Positions 63,440 to 64,000 of a stretch of 64,000 nucleotides of DNA are shown here, piece after piece. The stretch spans positions 6,262,001-6,326,000 of the forward strand of contig NZ_LN850107.1 of assembly GCF_900070365.1 (NCBI RefSeq), read 5' to 3'. The notes beneath the pieces were generated by a model, which was given only the letters and a program-made list of their open reading frames with translations, had not been told where the DNA came from and made no database searches. The position numbers and the translations under genes were made by a program. The stretch comes from Alloactinosynnema sp. L-07. GTDB lineage: Bacteria > Actinomycetota > Actinomycetes > Mycobacteriales > Pseudonocardiaceae. The stretch's first letter is position 1. Every line of letters starts with the position of its first letter.

Positions 63440-63535
63440 GTTGACCTCCTTGATCGACCGTGCCGCAAGCGTGGCCTCATTACTCCAACTGCGGAATGCG
63501 AAACACTGATAACCCCGCTTATCGGCGCCGACGTG

Positions 63536-63559
63536 ATATCGACGACCAGTCGTCGATAT
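63536..63559. promoter_or_regulatory. Perfect 24-bp dyad in a divergent promoter region
   Basis: ATATCGACGAC and GTCGTCGATAT flank a CA spacer with no mismatch. It lies between two divergent genes (starts at 63439 and about 63600), with a second short dyad GATAA/TTATC nearby (63509-63524). This is the form of a homodimer operator controlling both directions; the HTH protein encoded to its right is one candidate binder. Confidence 0.65.
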
Positions 63560-63599
63560 GGTCATGGGACCACGAGCGAGGGGGTGATCAGGGCCGGTG

Positions 63600-64000
63600 G
63601 TGACTGTGACGTTACGCGACATCGCCGCCCTGGCCGGGGTGCGCAGGCCGGTGGTCAGCATGTGGCGCAAGCGTCCCATGGCCAGGGGAAAGCTCGTCCC
63701 GTTCCCTCTCCCCGTGAGCACGGAGGGCGGCGTGGAGCGGTTCAGCCGCGACGCGGTCCTCGACTGGCTGGAGCGCTCGGGTCGCGGCAACAACGACGAG
63801 GCCAGGCTGGACGCGCCCGCCCTCGGCGGCTTGGCGACGGCGGGCCTCGACGCGCTCACGACTTTGCTGTGCTTGCGCGCGCTTACCGAGGAGGACATGG
63901 CCGACACCGATCACGACCATCGGGTCAGCCTCGCGGAGCAGGTCGACAGCGAGGACAGGTTCCTGTTGAGCGAGGTCACCGCGCTCACCGTGGACCAGGC
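63600..64000 (+). CDS. HTH-bearing protein, probable N-terminus of an N6-adenine DNA methylase (partial)
   Basis: The frame is open to the window end (about 133 codons seen). From GTG 63600 it reads an HTH (LRDIAALAGVRRPVVSMWRKRP), then PFPLPVSTEGGVERFSRDAVLDWLERSGRGNNDEARLDAP and a helical region (GLDALTTLLCLRALTEEDM). The HTH plus 'RGNN' junction is how several actinobacterial N-6 DNA methylases begin, as I recall; no catalytic motif is inside the window. Starts at 63597 and 63606 are also possible. It diverges from the RmuC-like gene. Confidence 0.6.
   Translation, partial: MTVTLRDIAALAGVRRPVVSMWRKRPMARGKLVPFPLPVSTEGGVERFSRDAVLDWLERSGRGNNDEARLDAPALGGLATAGLDALTTLLCLRALTEEDMADTDHDHRVSLAEQVDSEDRFLLSEVTALTVDQ

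Overview
The window is high-GC actinobacterial chromosome (dense genes, GTG/TTG starts, strong GC bias at third positions). Protein content points to the Pseudonocardiales: Lsr2, CarD, an MhuD-type haem-degrading protein, ESX/type VII accessory proteins (EspG, PPE-like, DUF3558), XRE/DUF397 pairs, and a gene order close to Mycobacterium tuberculosis Rv3579c-Rv3603c. Genus cannot be fixed from the sequence alone.

Layout. 1-6.4 kb: end of a PrsW-like protease, then DUF2520-panC-panD-coaX (pantothenate/CoA), a 571-bp element with 94-bp inverted repeats, lysS and lsr2. 6.4-7.8 kb: an intact IS3-family element in the loop of the lsr2 terminator. 7.9-11.6 kb: iron-box-controlled FhuF-like gene and clpC. 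11.7-19.5 kb: endonuclease/phosphatase-fold membrane protein, sirtuin plus MhuD, M1 peptidase, hydrolase, 2'-5' ligase-like protein, Tat-exported amidase, mutY, beta-carbonic anhydrase. 19.6-27.5 kb: proline-rich membrane protein, LacI regulator divergent from a Zur-box-headed znuACB operon, two tandem DUF445 proteins, a small exported protein. 27.5-36.7 kb: MBOAT acyltransferase, a DNRLRE gene remnant, then rlmB-cysS-HAD-ispF-ispD-carD divergent from lpqE-radA.

36.7-47.9 kb: minus-strand accessory block. It starts with a sigma factor/CU044_5270 pair and continues with an ESX-type target plus YbaB pair, a tight operon of two substrate-binding-like proteins, a TelA protein and a VWA domain, and the EspG/PPE-like/DUF3558 operon. 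No ESX ATPase or membrane-channel gene is present. 48-50.8 kb: an XRE-DUF397 locus broken by an IS256-type element (8-bp target duplication) and by a frameshift. 50.8-55 kb: otsA and an OtsB-GH15 fusion (trehalose). 55.1-56.5 kb: a two-gene ThrE-type exporter. 56.6 kb: tRNA-Thr(TGT).

56.8-64 kb: a probable defence island beside the tRNA. It has a 1734-aa SF1 helicase with a PD-(D/E)xK domain, a coiled-coil protein with an RmuC/DUF2130-like end and, divergent across a 24-bp perfect dyad, the start of an HTH-bearing gene that looks like the N-terminus of an N6-adenine methylase. This is the best candidate for an undescribed system. A second notable signal is a family of long imperfect-palindrome repeats (about 143-166 bp) in three intergenic regions (16.4, 36.7 and 53.4 kb), related in sequence to one another.
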